NCBI GenBank assembly: GCA_946800325.1
Contig: OX326958.1
Location: 74,211,264-74,275,263 of the forward strand
DNA from: Luzula sylvatica
Lineage: Eukaryota > Streptophyta > Magnoliopsida > Poales > Juncaceae
DNA: 64,000 bases
Direction of reading: 5' to 3'
In this document: positions 50,572 through 62,820 of the stretch, one piece after another
Layout: the number at the start of each line of letters is the position of its first letter
How positions within the stretch are numbered: position 1 is the stretch's first letter
Made by a program: the position numbers and the translations under genes
Notes under the pieces: generated by a model
What the model saw: the letters and a program-made list of their open reading frames with translations, nothing else
The model's database searches: none
What the model was told of the DNA's origin: nothing

Positions 50572-53435
50572 GCTTTCAAATCTTGTTTTGAATCGAAAAA
50601 CAAACTTTCTTAGTGTTTGTGAAATTTGGTGAAAAGTTATGTAGTAAAAGATACGATACAAATGATCTTAAAACACGTTATTTGAACTCCTCAAAGCGTT
50701 AAAATCTTGTTTTGAATCGAAAAACAAACTTTCTTAGTGTTTGTGAAATTTGGTGAAAAGTTACGTACTAAAAGATACGATACAATTGATCTAAAAACAC
50801 GTTATTTGAACTCCTCAAAGCGTTCAAATCTTGTTTTGAATTGAAAAACAAACTTTCTTAGTGTTTGTGAAATTTGGTGAAAAGTTATGTACTAAAAGAT
50901 ACGATACAAATGATCTTAAAACACGTTATTTGAACTCCTCAAAGCGTTAAAATCTTGTTTTGAATCGAAAAACAAACATTCTTAGTGTTTGTGAAATTTG
51001 GTGAAAAGTTATGTACTAAAAGATACGATACAAATGATCTTAAAACACGTTATTTGAACTCCTCAAAGCGTTAAAATCTTGTTTTGAATCGAAAAACAAA
51101 CATTCTTAGTGTTTGTGAAATTTGGTGAAAAGTTATGTACTAAAAGATACGATACAAATGATCTTAAAACACGTTATTTGAACTCCTCAAAGCGTTAAAA
51201 TCTTGTTTTGAATCGAAAAACAAACTATCTTAGTGTTTGTGAAATTTGGTGAAAAGTTATGTACTAACAGATACGATACAATTGATCTAAAAACACGTTA
51301 TTTGAACTCCTCAAAGCGTTAAAATCTTGTTTTCAATCGAAAAACAAACTTTCTTAGTGTTTGTGAAATTTGGTGAAAAGTTATGTACTAAAAGATACGA
51401 TACAAATGATCTTAAAACACGTTATTTGAACTCCTCAAAGCGTTAAAATCTTGTTTTGAATCGAAAAACAAACTATCTTAGTGTTTGTGAAATTTGGTGA
51501 AAAGTTATGTAGTAAAAGATACGATACAAATGATCTAAAAACACGTTATTTGAACTCCTCAAAGCGTTAAAATCTTGTTTTGAATCGAAAAACAAACTAT
51601 CTTAGTGTTTGTGAAATTTGGTGAAAAGTTACGTACTAAAAGATACGATACAAATGATCTAAAAACACGTTATTTGAACTCCTCAAAGCGTTCAAATCTT
51701 GTTTTGAATCGAAAAACAAACTTTCTTAGTGTTTGTGACATTTGGTGAAAAGTTATGTACTAAAAGATACGATACAAATGATCTTAAAACACGTTATTTG
51801 AACTCCTCAAAGCGTTAAAATCTTGTTTTGAATCGAAAAACAAACTTTCTTAGTGTTTGTGAAATTTGGTGAAAAGTTATGTAGTAAAAGATACGATACA
51901 AATGATCTAAAAATACGTTATTTTTACTCCTCAAAGCGTTAAAATCTTGTTTTGAATCGAAAAACAAACTATCTTAGTGTTTGTGAAATTTGGTGAAAAG
52001 TTACGTACTAAAAGATACGATACAAATGATCTAAAAACACGTTATTTGAACTCCTCAAAGCGTTCAAATCTTGTTTTGAATTGAAAAACAAACTTTCTTA
52101 GTGTTTGTGAAATTTGGTGAAAAGTTATGTACTAAAAGATACGATACAAATGATCTTAAAACACGTTATTTGAACTCCTCAAAGCGTTAAAATCTTGTTT
52201 TGAATCGAAAAACAAACATTCTTAGTGTTTGTGAAATTTGGTGAAAAGTTATGTACTAAAAGATACGATACAAATGATCTTAAAACACGTTATTTGAACT
52301 CCTCAAAGCGTTAAAATCTTGTTTTGAATCGAAAAACAAACTATCTTAGTGTTTGTGAAATTTGGTGAAAAGTTATGTACTAACAGATACGATACAATTG
52401 ATCTAAAAACACGTTATTTGAACTCCTCAAAGCGTTAAAATCTTGTTTTGAATCGAAAAACAAACTTTCTTAGTGTTTGTGAAATTTGGTGAAAAGTTAT
52501 GTACTAAAAGATACGATACAAATGATCTTAAAACACGTTATTTGAACTCCTCAAAGCGTTAAAATCTTGTTTTGAATCGAAAAACAAACTATCTTAGTGT
52601 TTGTGAAATTTGGTGAAAAGTTATGTAGTAAAAGATACGATACAAATGATCTAAAAACACGTTATTTGAACTCCTCAAAGCGTTAAAATCTTGTTTTGAA
52701 TCGAAAAACAAACTATCTTAGTGTTTGTGAAATTTGGTGAAAAGTTACGTACTAAAAGATACGATACAAATGATCTTAAAACACGTTATTTGAACTCCTC
52801 AAAGCGTTAAAATCTTGTTTTGAATCGAAAAACAAACTTTCTTAGTGTTTGTGACATTTGGTGAAAAGTTATGTACTAAAAGATACGATACAAATGATCT
52901 TAAAACACGTTATTTGAACTCCTCAAAGCGTTCAAATCTTGTTTTGAATTGAAAAACAAACTTTCTTAGTGTTTGTGAAATTTGGTGAAAAGTTATGTAC
53001 TAAAAGATACGATACAAATGATCTTAAAACACGTTATTTGAACTCCTCAAAGCGTTAAAATCTTGTTTTGAATCGAAAAACAAACTATCTTAGTGTTTGT
53101 GAAATTTGGTGAAAAGTTATGTACTAAAAGATACGATACAAATGATCTAAAAACACGTTATTTGAACTCCTCAAAGCGTTCAAATCTGGTTTTGAATCGA
53201 AAAACAAACTTTCTTAGTGTTTGTGAAATTTGGTGAAAACTTAAGTAGTAAAAGATACGATACAAATGATCTAAAAACACGTTATTTGAACTCCTCAAAG
53301 CGTTCAAATCTTGTTTTGAATCGAAAAACAAACTATCTTAGTGTTTGTGAAATTTGGTGAAAAGTTACGTACTAAAAGATACGATACAAATGATCTAAAA
53401 ACACGTTATTTGAAATCCTCAAAGCGTTCAAATCT
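49840..53435 (+). repeat. 29-mer duplication (3596 bp), copy 1
   Basis: Shared rare marks with the next copy at an offset of 3596 bp are gaatgg (50470/54066), gttaggtact (50516/54112), the HindIII type (50570/54166), two acattctt monomers in a row, taacag with acaattg, and ttatttttact (51916/55512). This copy has tttcaatcg near 51334. It retains the two monomers around 52.38-52.63 kb (taacag with acaattg, then tact with atctt) that the second copy lacks. Confidence 0.83.
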
Positions 53436-56400
53436 TGTTTTGAATCGAAAAACAAACTTTCTTAGTGTTTGTGAAATTTGGTGAAAAGTTATGTAGTAAA
53501 AGATACGATACAAATGATCTAAAAACACGTTATTTGAAATCCTCAAAGCGTTCAAATCTTGTTTTGAATCGAAAAACAAACTTTCTTAGTGTTTGTGAAA
53601 TTTGGTGAAAAGTTATGTACTAAAAGATACGATACAAATGATCTTAAAACACGTTATTTGAACTCCTCAAAGCGTTAAAATCTTGTTTTGAATTGAAAAA
53701 CAAACTTTCTTAGTGTTTGTGAAATTTGGTGAAAAGTTATGTAGTAAAAGATACGATACAAATGATCTAAAAATACGTTATTTGAACTCCTCAAAGCGTT
53801 AAAATCTTGTTTTGAATCGAAAAACAAACTATCTTAGTGTTTGTGAAATTTGGTGAAAAGTTACGTACTAAAAGATACGATACAAATGATCTAAAAACAC
53901 GTTATTTGAACTCCTCAAAGCGTTCAAATCTTGTTTTGAATCGAAAAACAAACTTTCTTAGTGTTTGTGAAATTTGGTGAAAAGTTACGTACTAAAAGAT
54001 ACGATACAAATGATCTAAAAACACGTTATTTGAACTCCTCAAAGCGTTCAAATCTTGTTTTGAATGGAAAAACAAACTTTCTTAGTGTTTGTGAAATTTG
54101 GTGAAAAGTTAGGTACTAAAAGATACGATACAAATGATCTGAAAACACGTTATTTGAACTCCTCAAAGCTTTCAAATCTTGTTTTGAATCGAAAAACAAA
54201 CTTTCTTAGTGTTTGTGAAATTTGGTGAAAAGTTATGTAGTAAAAGATACGATACAAATGATCTTAAAACACGTTATTTGAACTCCTCAAAGCGTTAAAA
54301 TCTTGTTTTGAATCGAAAAACAAACTTTCTTAGTGTTTGTGAAATTTGGTGAAAAGTTACGTACTAAAAGATACGATACAATTGATCTAAAAACACGTTA
54401 TTTGAACTCCTCAAAGCGTTCAAATCTTGTTTTGAATTGAAAAACAAACTTTCTTAGTGTTTGTGAAATTTGGTGAAAAGTTATGTACTAAAAGATACGA
54501 TACAAATGATCTTAAAACACGTTATTTGAACTCCTCAAAGCGTTAAAATCTTGTTTTGAATCGAAAAACAAACATTCTTAGTGTTTGTGAAATTTGGTGA
54601 AAAGTTATGTACTAAAAGATACGATACAAATGATCTTAAAACACGTTATTTGAACTCCTCAAAGCGTTAAAATCTTGTTTTGAATCGAAAAACAAACATT
54701 CTTAGTGTTTGTGAAATTTGGTGAAAAGTTATGTACTAAAAGATACGATACAAATGATCTTAAAACACGTTATTTGAACTCCTCAAAGCGTTAAAATCTT
54801 GTTTTGAATCGAAAAACAAACTATCTTAGTGTTTGTGAAATTTGGTGAAAAGTTATGTACTAACAGATACGATACAATTGATCTAAAAACACGTTATTTG
54901 AACTCCTCAAAGCGTTAAAATCTTGTTTTGAATCGAAAAACAAACTTTCTTAGTGTTTGTGAAATTTGGTGAAAAGTTATGTACCAAAAGATACGATACA
55001 AATGATCTTAAAACACGTTATTTGAACTCCTCAAAGCGTTAAAATCTTGTTTTGAATCGAAAAACAAACTATCTTAGTGTTTGTGAAATTTGGTGAAAAG
55101 TTAGGTAGTAAAAGATACGATACAAATGATCTAAAAACACGTTATTTGAACTCCTCAAAGCGTTAAAATCTTGTTTTGAATCGAAAAACAAACTATCTTA
55201 GTGTTTGTGAAATTTGGTGAAAAGTTACGTACTAAAAGATACGATACAAATGATCTAAAAACACGTTATTTGAACTCCTCAAAGCGTTCAAATCTTGTTT
55301 TGAATCGAAAAACAAACTTTCTTAGTGTTTGTGACATTTGGTGAAAAGTTATGTACTAAAAGATACGATACAAATGATCTTAAAACACGTTATTTGAACT
55401 CCTCAAAGCGTTAAAATCTTGTTTTGAATCGAAAAACAAACTTTCTTAGTGTTTGTGAAATTTGGTGAAAAGTTATGTAGTAAAAGATACGATACAAATG
55501 ATCTAAAAATACGTTATTTTTACTCCTCAAAGCGTTAAAATCTTGTTTTGAATCGAAAAACAAACTATCTTAGTGTTTGTGAAATTTGGTGAAAAGTTAC
55601 GTACTAAAAGATACGATACAAATGATCTAAAAACACGTTATTTGAACTCCTCAAAGCGTTCAAATCTTGTTTTGAATTGAAAAACAAACTTTCTTAGTGT
55701 TTGTGAAATTTGGTGAAAAGTTATGTACTAAAAGATACGATACAAATGATCTTAAAACACGTTATTTGAACTCCTCAAAGCGTTAAAATCTTGTTTTGAA
55801 TCGAAAAACAAACATTCTTAGTGTTTGTGAAATTTGGTGAAAAGTTATGTACTAAAAGATACGATACAAATGATCTTAAAACACGTTATTTGAACTCCTC
55901 AAAGCGTTAAAATCTTGTTTTGAATCGAAAAACAAACTATCTTAGTGTTTGTGAAATTTGGTGAAAAGTTATGTAGTAAAAGATACGATACAAATGATCT
56001 AAAAACACGTTATTTGAACTCCTCAAAGCGTTAAAATCTTGTTTTGAATCGAAAAACATACTATCTTAGTGTTTGTGAAATTTGGTGAAAAGTTACGTAC
56101 TAAAAGATACGATACAAATGATCTTAAAACACGTTATTTGAACTCCTCAAAGCGTTAAAATCTTGTTTTGAATCGAAAAACAAACTTTCTTAGTGTTTGT
56201 GACATTTGGTGAAAAGTTATGTACTAAAAGATACGATACAAATGATCTTAAAACACGTTATTTGAACTCCTCAAAGCGTTCAAATCTTGTTTTGAATTGA
56301 AAAACAAACTTTCTTAGTGTTTGTGAAATTTGGTGAAAAGTTATGTACTAAAAGATACGATACAAATGATCTTAAAACACGTTATTTGAACTCCTCAAAG

Positions 56401-56800
56401 CGTTAAAATCTTGTTTTGAATCGAAAAACAAACTATCTTAGTGTTTGTGAAATTTGGTGAAAAGTTATGTACTAAAAGATACGATACAAATGATCTAAAA
56501 ACACGTTATTTGAACTCCTCAAAGCGTTCAAATCTGGTTTTGAATCGAAAAACAAACTTTCTTAGTGTTTGTGAAATTTGGTGAAAACTTATGTAGTAAA
56601 AGATACGATACAAATGATCTAAAAACACGTTATTTGAACTCCTCAAAGCGTTCAAATCTTGTTTTGAATCGAAAAACAAACTATCTTAGTGTTTGTGAAA
56701 TTTGGTGAAAAGTTACGTACTAAAAGATACGATACAAATGATCTAAAAACACGTTATTTGAAATCCTCAAAGCGTTCAAATCTTGTTTTGAATCGAAAAA
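53436..56800 (+). repeat. 29-mer duplication, copy 2, missing one dimer
   Basis: Colinear with copy 1 until about 55966. There the sequence goes directly to gtagt, and the offset of the following marks drops from 3596 to 3348 bp (tggtttt at 53188/56536). Two monomers are therefore missing relative to copy 1. Private changes include gtaccaaaag near 54983, gttaggtagt near 55104 and aaacatac near 56057. Confidence 0.8.
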
Positions 56801-57035
56801 CAAACTTTCTTAGTGTTTGTGAAATTTGGTGAAAAGTTATGTACTAAAAGATACGATACAAATGATCTTAAAACACGTTATTTGAACTCCTCAAAGCGTT
56901 AAAATCTTGTTTTGAATCGAAAAACAAACTTTCTTAGTGTTTGTGACATTTGGTGAAAAGTTATGTAGTAAAAGATACGATACAAATGATCTAAAAATAC
57001 GTTATTTGAACTCCTCAAAGCGTTAAAATCTTGTT

Positions 57036-57159
57036 TTGAATCGAAAAACGAACTATCTTAGTGTTCGTGAAATTTGGTGAAAAGTTACGTACTAAAAGAT
57101 ACGATACAAATGATCTAAAAACACGTTATTTGAACTCCTCAAAGCGTTCAAATCTTGTT
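57036..57159 (+). repeat. Monomer with paired substitutions in dyad 2
   Basis: Local 15 is G (57050) and local 31 is C (57066), giving arms acgaac and gttcgt. These pair perfectly, as the standard acaaac and gtttgt do. The same double change is at 59654 and 59670 in the duplicated 21-mer. All other 31C monomers I found keep 15A and are mismatched. Confidence 0.85.
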
Positions 57160-57779
57160 TTGAATTGAAAAACAAACTTTCTTAGTGTTTGTGAAATTTG
57201 GTGAAAAGTTATGTACTAAAAGATACGATACAAATGATCTTAAAACACGTTATTTGAACTCCTCAAAGCGTTAAAATCTTGTTTTGAATCGAAAAACAAA
57301 CATTCTTAGTGTTTGTGAAATTTGGTGAAAAGTTATGTACTAAAAGATACGATACAATTGATCTAAAAACACGTTATTTGAACTCCTCAAAGCGTTAAAA
57401 TCTTCTTTTGAATCGAAAAACAAACTATCTTACTGTTTGTGAAATTTGGTGAAAAGTTATGTACTAAAAGATACGATACAATTGATCTAAAAACACGTTA
57501 TTTGAACTCCTCAAAGCGTTAAAATCTTGTTTTGAATCGAAAAACAAACTTTCTTAGTGTTTGTGAAATTTGGTGAAAAGTTATGTACTAAAAGATACGA
57601 TAAAAATGATCTTAAAACACGTTATTTGAACTCCTCAAAGCGTTAAAATCTTGTTTTGAATCGAAAAACAAACTATCTTAGTGTTTGTGAAATTTTGTGA
57701 AAAGTTATGTAGTAAAAGATACGATACAAATGATCTTAAAACACGTTATTTGAACTCCTCAAAGCGTTAAAATCTTGTT

Positions 57780-57903
57780 TTGAATCGAAAAACAAACTTT
57801 CTTAGTGTTTGTGAAATTTGGTGAAAAGTTACGTACTAAAAGATACGATACAATTGATCTTAAAACACGTTATTTGAACTCCTCAAAGCGTTAAAATCTT
57901 GTT
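57780..57903 (+). repeat. Recombinant monomer: acaattg with atctt
   Basis: acaattg (75T) is otherwise followed by atctaaaa (82A), but here it is followed by atcttaaa (82T). This suggests a join between local 75 and 82. Copies are at 60384-60507 and 61748-61871. In all three the next monomer is ttcgtgac, so the join arose once and was then copied. Confidence 0.7.
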
Positions 57904-58889
57904 TTGAATCGAAAAACAAACTATCTTAGTGTTCGTGACATTTGGTGAAAAGTTATGTACTAAAAGATACGATACAAATGATCTAAAAACACGTTATTTG
58001 AACTCCTCAAAGCGTTCAAATCTTGTTTTGAATCGAAAAACAAACTTTCTTAGTGTTTGTGAAATTTGGTGAAAACTTATGTAGTAAAAGATACGATACA
58101 AATGATCTAAAAACACGTTATTTGAACTCCTCAAAGCGTTCAAATCTTGTTTTGAATCGAAAAACAAACTTTCTTAGTGTTTGTGAAATTTGGTGAAAAC
58201 TTATGTAGTAAAAGATACGATACAAATGATCTAAAAACACGTTATTTGAACTCCTCAAAGCGTTCAAATCTTGTTTTGAATCGAAAAACAAACTTTCTTA
58301 GTGTTTGTGAAATTTGGTGAAAAGTTATGTAGTAAAAGATACGATACAAATGATCTAAAAACACGTTATTTGAAATCCTCAAAGCGTTCAAATCTTGTTT
58401 TGAATCGAAAAACAAACTTTCTTAGTGTTTCTGAAATTTGGTGAAAAGTTATGTACTAAAAGATACGATACAAATGATCTTAAAACACGTTATTTGAACT
58501 CCTCAAAGCGTTAAAATCTTGTTTTGAATCGAAAAACAAACTTTCTTAGTGTTTGTGAAATTTGGTGAAAAGTTATGTAGTAAAAGATACGATACAAATG
58601 ATCTAAAAATACGTTATTTGAACTCCTCAAAGCGTTAAAATCTTGTTTTGAATCGAAAAACAAACTATCTTAGTGTTTGTGAAATTTGGTGAAAAGTTAC
58701 GTACTAAAAGATACGATACAAATGATCTAAAAACACGTTATTTGAACTCCTCAAAGCGTTCAAATCTTGTTTTGAATCGAAAAACAAACTTTCTTAGTGT
58801 TTGTGAAATTTGGTGAAAAGTTACGTACTAAAAGATACGATACAATTGATCTAAAAACACGTTATTTGAACTCCTCAAAGCGTTAAAAT

Positions 58890-61440
58890 CTTGTTTTGAA
58901 TCGAAAAACAAACTTTCTTAGTGTTTGTGAAATTTGGTGAAAAGTTATGTACTAAAAGATACGATACAAATGATCTTAAAACACGTTATTTGAACTCCTC
59001 AAAGCGTTAAAATCTTGTTTTGAATCGAAAAACAAACTATCTTAGTGTTTGTGAAATTTGGTGAAAAGTTATGTACTAAAAGATACGATACAAATGATCT
59101 AAAAACACGTTATTTGAACTCCTCAAAGCGTTCAAATCTGGTTTTGAATCGAAAAACAAACTTTCTTTGTGTTTGTGAAATTTGGTGAAAACTTATGTAG
59201 TAAAAGATACGATACAAATGATCTAAAAACACGTTATTTGAACTCCTCAAAGCGTTCAAATCTTGTTTTGAATCGAAAAACAAACTATCTTAGTGTTTGT
59301 GAAATTTGGTGAAAAGTTACGTACTAAAAGATACGATACAAATGATCTAAAAACACGTTATTTGAAATCCTCAAAGCGTTCAAATCTTGTTTTGAATCGA
59401 AAAACAAACTTTCTTAGTGTTTGTGAAATTTGGTGAAAAGTTATGTACTAAAAGATACGATACAAATGATCTTAAAACACGTTATTTGAACTCCTCAAAG
59501 CGTTAAAATCTTGTTTTGAATCGAAAAACAAACTTTCTTAGTGTTTGTGACATTTGGTGAAAAGTTATGTAGTAAAAGATACGATACAAATGATCTAAAA
59601 ATACGTTATTTGAACTCCTCAAAGCGTTAAAATCTTGTTTTGAATCGAAAAACGAACTATCTTAGTGTTCGTGAAATTTGGTGAAAAGTTACGTACTAAA
59701 AGATACGATACAAATGATCTAAAAACACGTTATTTGAACTCCTCAAAGCGTTCAAATCTTGTTTTGAATTGAAAAACAAACTTTCTTAGTGTTTGTGAAA
59801 TTTGGTGAAAAGTTATGTACTAAAAGATACGATACAAATGATCTTAAAACACGTTATTTGAACTCCTCAAAGCGTTAAAATCTTGTTTTGAATCGAAAAA
59901 CAAACATTCTTAGTGTTTGTGAAATTTGGTGAAAAGTTATGTACTAAAAGATACGATACAATTGATCTAAAAACACGTTATTTGAACTCCTCAAAGCGTT
60001 AAAATCTTCTTTTGAATCGAAAAACAAACTATCTTACTGTTTGTGAAATTTGGTGAAAAGTTATGTACTAAAAGATACGATACAATTGATCTAAAAACAC
60101 GTTATTTGAACTCCTCAAAGCGTTAAAATCTTGTTTTGAATCGAAAAACAAACTTTCTTAGTGTTTGTGAAATTTGGTGAAAAGTTATGTACTAAAAGAT
60201 ACGATAAAAATGATCTTAAAACACGTTATTTGAACTCCTCAAAGCGTTAAAATCTTGTTTTGAATCGAAAAACAAACTATCTTAGTGTTTGTGAAATTTT
60301 GTGAAAAGTTATGTAGTAAAAGATACGATACAAATGATCTTAAAACACGTTATTTGAACTCCTCAAAGCGTTAAAATCTTGTTTTGAATCGAAAAACAAA
60401 CTTTCTTAGTGTTTGTGAAATTTGGTGAAAAGTTACGTACTAAAAGATACGATACAATTGATCTTAAAACACGTTATTTGAACTCCTCAAAGCGTTAAAA
60501 TCTTGTTTTGAATCGAAAAACAAACTATCTTAGTGTTCGTGACATTTGGTGAAAAGTTATGTACTAAAAGATACGATACAAATGATCTAAAAACACGTTA
60601 TTTGAACTCCTCAAAGCGTTCAAATCTTGTTTTGAATCGAAAAACAAACTTTCTTAGTGTTTGTGAAATTTGGTGAAAACTTATGTAGTAAAAGATACGA
60701 TACAAATGATCTAAAAACACGTTATTTGAACTCCTCAAAGCGTTCAAATCTTGTTTTGAATCGAAAAACAAACTTTCTTAGTGTTTGTGAAATTTGGTGA
60801 AAACTTATGTAGTAAAAGATACGATACAAATGATCTAAAAACACGTTATTTGAACTCCTCAAAGCGTTCAAATCTTGTTTTGAATCGAAAAACAAACTTT
60901 CTTAGTGTTTGTGAAATTTGGTGAAAAGTTATGTAGTAAAAGATACGATACAAATGATCTAAAAACACGTTATTTGAAATCCTCAAAGCGTTCAAATCTT
61001 GTTTTGAATCGAAAAACAAACTTTCTTAGTGTTTCTGAAATTTGGTGAAAAGTTATGTACTAAAAGATACGATACAAATGATCTTAAAACACGTTATTTG
61101 AACTCCTCAAAGCGTTAAAATCTTGTTTTGAATCGAAAAACAAACTTTCTTAGTGTTTGTGAAATTTGGTGAAAAGTTATGTAGTAAAAGATACGATACA
61201 AATGATCTAAAAATACGTTATTTGAACTCCTCAAAGCGTTAAAATCTTGTTTTGAATCGAAAAACAAACTATCTTAGTGTTTGTGAAATTTGGTGAAAAG
61301 TTACGTACTAAAAGATACGATACAAATGATCTAAAAACACGTTATTTGAACTCCTCAAAGCGTTCAAATCTTGTTTTGAATCGAAAAACAAACTTTCTTA
61401 GTGTTTGTGAAATTTGGTGAAAAGTTACGTACTAAAAGAT
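58890..61440 (+). repeat. 21-mer tandem duplication, copy 2
   Basis: Second copy of the 2604 bp unit. The clear private change is ctttctttgt near 59167 (A to T at local 25), while copy 1 has the usual cttagt. A similar change occurs again near 62640 in another monomer. After about 61440 this copy continues with the HindIII-type context (61606), while copy 1 continues with acaattg. Confidence 0.85.
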
Positions 61441-61747
61441 ACGATACAAATGATCTAAAAACACGTTATTTGAACTCCTCAAAGCGTTCAAATCTTGTTT
61501 TGAATTGAAAAACAAACTTTCTTAGTGTTTGTGAAATTTGGTGAAAAGTTATGTACTAAAAGATACGATACAAATGATCTGAAAACACGTTATTTGAACT
61601 CCTCAAAGCTTTCAAATCTTGTTTTGAATCGAAAAACAAACTTTCTTAGTGTTTGTGAAATTTGGTGAAAAGTTATGTAGTAAAAGATACGATACAAATG
61701 ATCTTAAAACACGTTATTTGAACTCCTCAAAGCGTTAAAATCTTGTT

Positions 61748-62820
61748 TTGAATCGAAAAACAAACTTTCTTAGTGTTTGTGAAATTTGGTGAAAAGTTAC
61801 GTACTAAAAGATACGATACAATTGATCTTAAAACACGTTATTTGAACTCCTCAAAGCGTTAAAATCTTGTTTTGAATCGAAAAACAAACTATCTTAGTGT
61901 TCGTGACATTTGGTGAAAAGTTATGTACTAAAAGATACGATACAAATGATCTTAAAACACGTTATTTGAACTCCTCAAAGCGTTAAAATCTTGTTTTGAA
62001 TCGAAAAACAAACTATCTTAGTGTTTGTGAAATTTGGTGAAAAGTTATGTAGTAAAAGATACGATACAAATGATCTAAAAATACGTTATTTGAACTCCTC
62101 AAAGCGTTAAAATCTTGTTTTGAATCGAAAAACAAACTTTCTTAGTGTTTGTGAAATTTGGTGAAAAGTTATGTAGTAAAAGATACGATACAAATGATCT
62201 TAAAACACGTTATTTGAACTCCTCAAAGCGTTAAAATCTTGTTTTGAATCGAAAAACAAACTATCTTAGTGTTTGTGAAATTTGGTGAAAAGTTATGTAC
62301 TAAAAGATACGATACAAATGATCTTAAAACACGTTATTTGAACTCCTCAAAGCGTTAAAATCTTGTTTTGAATCGAAAAACAAACTTTCTTAGTGTTTGT
62401 GAAATTTGGTGAAAACTTATGTAGTAAAAGATACGATACAAATGATCTAAAAACACGTTATTTGAACTCCTCAAAGCGTTCAAATCTTGTTTTGAATCGA
62501 AAAACAAACTATCTTAGTGTTTGTGAAATTTGGTGAAAAGTTACGTACTAAAAGATACGATACAAATGATCTAAAAACACGTTATTTGAACTCCTCAAAG
62601 CGTTCAAATCTTGTTTTGAATCGAAAAACAAACTTTCTTTGTGTTTGTGAAATTTGGTGAAAAGTTATGTACTAAAAGATACGATACAAATGATCTTAAA
62701 ACACATTATTTGAACTCCTCAAAGCGTTAAAATCTTGTTTTGAATCGAAAAACAAACTTTCTTAGTGTTTGTGAAATTTGGTGAAAAGTTACGTACTAAA
62801 AGATACGATACAATTGATCT
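61748..62820 (+). repeat. Mosaic satellite block after the 21-mers
   Basis: It starts with the caattgatctt recombinant and ttcgtgac (61900). It continues with atctt, aaatacg, atctt, atctt, cttatgtag, 53C, a ctttctttgt monomer near 62640, then cacattattt near 62705 (CpG lost at local 89-90) and an acaattg monomer. I could not align it as a whole with one other block. Confidence 0.55.

Larger units (their letters stand above)
56286..58889 (+). repeat. 21-mer tandem duplication (2604 bp), copy 1
   Basis: Paired rare marks at exactly 2604 bp are tggtttt (56536/59140), acgaac with gttcgt (57050/59654), ttcttttg (57405/60009), gataaaaatg (near 57600/60204), aattttgtg (near 57694/60298), caattgatctt (57780/60384 monomers), ttcgtgac (57932/60536) and gtttctgaa (58431/61035). 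The copies diverge at local 75 of the monomer near 58784. Two consecutive cttatgtag monomers near 58.07 and 58.2 kb are a further shared peculiarity. Confidence 0.87.
38914..61611 (+). repeat. HindIII-type monomers (nine AAGCTT sites)
   Basis: The variant aaagctttc (111T, 114C) creates AAGCTT at 38914, 41270, 43998, 44866, 45734, 48090, 50570, 54166 and 61606. I found none elsewhere in the window. Spacings are 2356, 2728, 868, 868, 2356, 2480, 3596 and 7440 bp, all exact multiples of 124. The monomer always carries atctgaaaa and is mostly preceded by aattg or aatgg. The mark gives a regional tag for the right-hand variant family and a predictable digestion ladder. Confidence 0.88.
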
